From Effrenium voratum (taxonomy: Eukaryota; Sar; Dinophyceae; Suessiales; Symbiodiniaceae): DNA of 64,000 nucleotides. This document shows, one piece after another, positions 61,506 to 64,000 of this stretch; position 1 is the stretch's first letter; the number at the start of each line of letters is the position of its first letter. The notes below the pieces were generated by a model. That model was not told the DNA's origin and searched no databases. It saw nothing but the letters and a program-made list of their open reading frames with translations. The stretch lies in NCBI GenBank assembly GCA_963377175.1, contig CAUJNA010003828.1, positions 75,001 to 139,000 of the forward strand, read 5' to 3'. The translations under genes were made by a program, and so were the position numbers.

Positions 61506-62158
61506 GAAGATCGAGAGGAGACCTGGACGTTAGTGGTATGTCGCGGGCATGGACAGGTATGGGTTCTGGAAGTATGAGGGCTGCGTGCCACTTGCACAAG
61601 GGATTACGGCCATATATGCTTATGCGTCTGATATGCGTTGGTGGTATACAGGTCATCACTCAGGACCCTACAACCCCAAAGGCTCCACCAAAACATTCTG
61701 CAACCCCTGGGTGGGGTCCCTGAACGGGATCCTCTTTGAAATATCACGGAAAACCTAAAAAAAAACTCAGCTTTGGTGAAACAGGTGACGTTTATGTGAG
61801 TTTCCACGTGGGGACCCTTTAGTGGACATCAATTTCCGGTATGTCGACCCACTTTTGAGGTGGTTGCAACTCTTAAAACTCAGCTCACCATTTAGCCTTG
61901 TCTCAAATCCTCCCCCAAAACTGGAACAACAAATCCGTCTTTTGTTTGGATTTCGCTTTCAACCCCGCAAACCAGGGCACGCAACAAAGAACAACCAGCC
62001 GGCTCGCCTGCCGTCAGTTCTTTCGCGGCGCCCCGCAAAGCCTCTCGGAGTTCTTCCTGCTGACAGGGAAGGACCCTGAGACCAAAAGTCCTCCCCGAGT
62101 TGGTTTCCTTTCGGAAATCCCCTTCCGGTTCATTCCCTCATTTCCTGAGCGCCAGCAA

Positions 62159-62283
62159 GATAGGTGTCCTTTTGGTAAAACAATTAGATGGGGTTCCCTG
62201 GTAAATGGATGGCATAAAACTCATCGAAGCCAGTGGAACCACTCTATTTCTAAGCGAACTAACCTAAATAGGACACCTATGGT
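62159..62283 (+). repeat. F12 element, copy 3
   Basis: GATAGGTGTCCTTTTGGTAAA to CTAAATAGGACACCTATGG. Confidence 0.8.
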
Positions 62284-62660
62284 CATGAAGAAACCATTGT
62301 TGGGTGTAAGTATGGTCCATCTAAAACCATGCATGTGGAGAAATGACAAGAATCATGAACATGATTTAAGCCTTAGGTGTGGTGTGTCCGTTGGTATGTA
62401 AGTTGGCCCTTCGAATTGCGTCGATTTATTTTGAGGGTACCCCCTGGAAAACCAGATCCATCTTTGAAAAACAACATTTTCCGTAGGCCAACAGAGGAAA
62501 TCCACAAATGATGCAAGAGAAAAACCCACAAGCAAAATCAATCAAACACGGGGTTGTCGCCTCCGTCATAGGCAAGCCAGTTTCAGCCCCAGGCAAGTTT
62601 GTCACTTGAGGAGGTCTGGGATTCGAACCTTGCGGGATCTGCAGGGGGGAATGACAACAT
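62284..62660. other. No gene recognised
   Basis: AT-rich, stops in all frames, no recognised repeat. Confidence 0.45.
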
Positions 62661-62663
62661 CAG

Positions 62664-62712
62664 CAAATATATATCTATATATATATATATATATATAATA
62701 TATATATATATA
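62664..62712 (+). repeat. (TA)n microsatellite
   Basis: TA-rich tract with ATC and AAT interruptions; flanked on the right by CA/GT-rich and then (GTTT/GCTT)n-like sequence to about 62,890. Confidence 0.9.
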
Positions 62713-63397
62713 AATAACACCCACACGCACGCAAACGTGCATGTGCGTGTGGTTGCGCGTGTTTGTTTGATTGTTTGCTTGCTAGTTAGTTGATTAATTA
62801 GTTGGTTGGTTCGCTGGTTAGATATTTGCTTAGCTAGCGAGCGAGTACTTAGTTTTCCGTGCGTGTATTTGTTTGCTTGTTTGCTTGCTTAGTCTCTCCG
62901 AAGCCACAATCGACACATTTAGATGCGCTCACCAAGAAACAGTTGAAACACAAAAGCAAACAACACGGCAAAACAAATTCCAACAAGCTGGAAGAACGCG
63001 CCTCAAAACCAAGCTGAACACAGGGTGCCAACCCCTAAAGCCTGCGCCCCCCCCCCCCCCCCGGTATCCCGGTATCCTGAGAGATGCCGCTCTGCTCTGC
63101 CAAGGACTTGGGGTACAGCAGCTCCTGGGCGAAGATCTATGCATTCCTGCATCTCCCCCGCTCTCTCTATATATACATATTGGTTTGGATTGGTTGGGGG
63201 GGTGGAATTATTCTTGGGTAATCCGAGTCATCCCCCCGTGTTCTTTTTCAGCCAGCCTGGGTAGTTTGAGGATACAGAAAAATATTGGAGAAACACCCAC
63301 ATGGCTCTCTACAAAACGCCGCTCTGTTGGGTGAAATGGACACTGCCACTACCACTAAACCAACTGAAAACCTAAAAAGCGAAGTGGATCGCCAAGT

Positions 63398-63536
63398 GGC
63401 CATGGGTCAAAAGCCAAGTTGTACACGCAGTGAACATTCGATTCAATCCAACCACTAAAATAGATTCTAAAATGGGTGGTGAATTCACCTACCCCAAAAT
63501 GGGATCCCGTTGATCCCGTTGGCTTTGACCCACAGC
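63398..63536 (-). repeat. F6 element, inverted copy
   Basis: GGCCATGGGTCAAAAGCC to GGCTTTGACCCACAG; a GATCCCGTT duplication near the right end makes it longer. Confidence 0.85.
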
Positions 63537-63665
63537 TATATATATATATATATGTATATATAATCATGCATTGATTTCTTGTCATGCATACGTACGTGTA
63601 CCTACAGATGCAAACACATACACATATTTAAGTACATGTGTACATATGTATATAAAATATATATA
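63536..63665 (+). repeat. (TA)n and ACATATA-rich tract
   Basis: Runs directly from the F6 right end; AT-rich with TACATATG motifs. Confidence 0.8.
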
Positions 63666-63669
63666 TGGC

Positions 63670-63985
63670 GGTTGGCTGAAACTCCTTGCTCCGGAAATGC
63701 CATCCTCGTGGAACAACGACGCTTTTCGCGCCTCCATCGCGGAGCTTTCGCGGGGCTATTGTCACAACATGCGACACACAAGTGGTACACGAAGTATGCT
63801 TGCGCAGTCCCGGCTCGAAAGTCGCGACGTTCAGTACGAAAGTAGTGCTCGAAGTAACCCTCCGCAGCTGCAGATTCAAAGTCAAAACTTTTGAGTTCTA
63901 AAGTAGTACGCGAAGGCGCACTTCTGCAGCCCCAGCTCGAAAGCCGTGCAGCAGGACTGCGGGGGACCCGTCCGTTGGCCACTCA
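63670..63985 (-). CDS. Coding-like region with a 20-residue repeat
   Basis: Minus frame begins ARLSSWGCRSAPSRTTLELK and contains FESAAAEGYFEHYFRTERRD and FRAGTAQAYFVYHLCVACCD, i.e. repeated 20-residue units set by a 60-bp tandem repeat, then NSPAKAPRWRREKRRCSTRM. The plus frame (AELSRGYCHNMRHTSGTRSM) is also open. The right end may continue beyond the window. Confidence 0.4.
63781..63960 (+). repeat. 60-bp tandem repeat, three diverged units
   Basis: AGTGGTACACGAAGT, AGTAGTGCTCGAAGT and AGTAGTACGCGAAGG begin units at 63,781, 63,841 and 63,902; each continues to a GCAG and a (C)TCGAAAG or TTCAAAG motif. The unit length is a multiple of three. Confidence 0.7.
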
Positions 63986-64000
63986 CATGTCCGGAAACTG

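Noticed and set aside
61145..61723. 192-codon R/E-rich frame on the plus strand
   Set aside because: Most of it is the GGCAGAGA octamer and GA tract; only the first 40 codons could be coding, and the minus frame competes there.

Overview
This window looks like nuclear DNA of a eukaryotic alga, most likely a dinoflagellate. It shows no operons and no ribosome binding sites. GC-rich coding fragments of only 50-150 bases sit between long AT-rich or low-complexity stretches. Predicted acceptors often read AG|G, and donors are a mixture of GT and probable GC/GA, a pattern known from dinoflagellate introns. TTTAGGG-like interstitial arrays and very abundant simple repeats fit too. No sequence search was possible, so the lineage is an inference. 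No rRNA, tRNA, CRISPR array, phage or complete transposase was recognised.

Most of the window is a mosaic of short (about 70-140 bp) dispersed repeats, named F1-F14 here by their ends: F1 CTAG-GTCC...GGACCTAG; F2 CAGGGATCC...GGAGCCCTG; F3 CTTGGTTG...CAACCATG; F4 ACTGTGGATGG...CCATCCACAGT; F5 CTAGGGGTTGA...CCCCTAG; F6 ATGGGTCAAA...TTTGACCCA; F7 CTCAGTTGTTCAG...CTGAACAACTGAG; F8 GGGTGTGGCTC...GAGCCACAG; F9 CTCACTTCC...GGAAGTGAG; F10 the GTGACTAACTTTTAGTGG unit; F11 CTACCTGGAGTCTCC; F12 ATAGGTGTCC...GGACACCTAT; F13 CTTCCATTTG...CAAATGGAAG; F14 CCCTCCCACCAATT. Several begin GT and end AG at or just inside their terminal inverted repeats, and several abut or separate coding fragments. They are best read as introner-like MITEs, which carry introns into genes. 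F1, F2, F3, F7, F10 and F13 all lie in one orientation, the one in which they would work as introns of minus-strand transcripts.

Coding evidence by region. 0-27 kb: isolated exon candidates, mostly minus strand (about 0.4, 2.0, 10.1, 15.1, 17.2, 17.7, 18.4-18.7, 25.3, 25.9 kb). 27-34 kb: candidate exons on both strands and an (ATG/CAT)n tract. 35.7-51.3 kb: the clearest unit, a minus-strand gene with at least ten short exons encoding a charged, probably coiled-coil protein that ends at 35,763; for several neighbouring exon pairs the reading phases agree. 51.5-55 kb: plus-strand exon candidates next to F11 and F1 copies. 58.6-61.3 kb: minus-strand exons, including the longest convincing coding block (60.2-60.65 kb) and an F1 copy that separates two fragments that join in frame. 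63.6-64 kb: a 60-bp tandem repeat that reads as a 20-residue repeat.

No gene could be assigned a function by eye. The main interest is the number of unrelated introner-like families packed into one locus, their target-site duplications, their orientation bias and their nesting. Coordinates of exons without a clear splice site are approximate, and repeat boundaries are accurate to a few bases.
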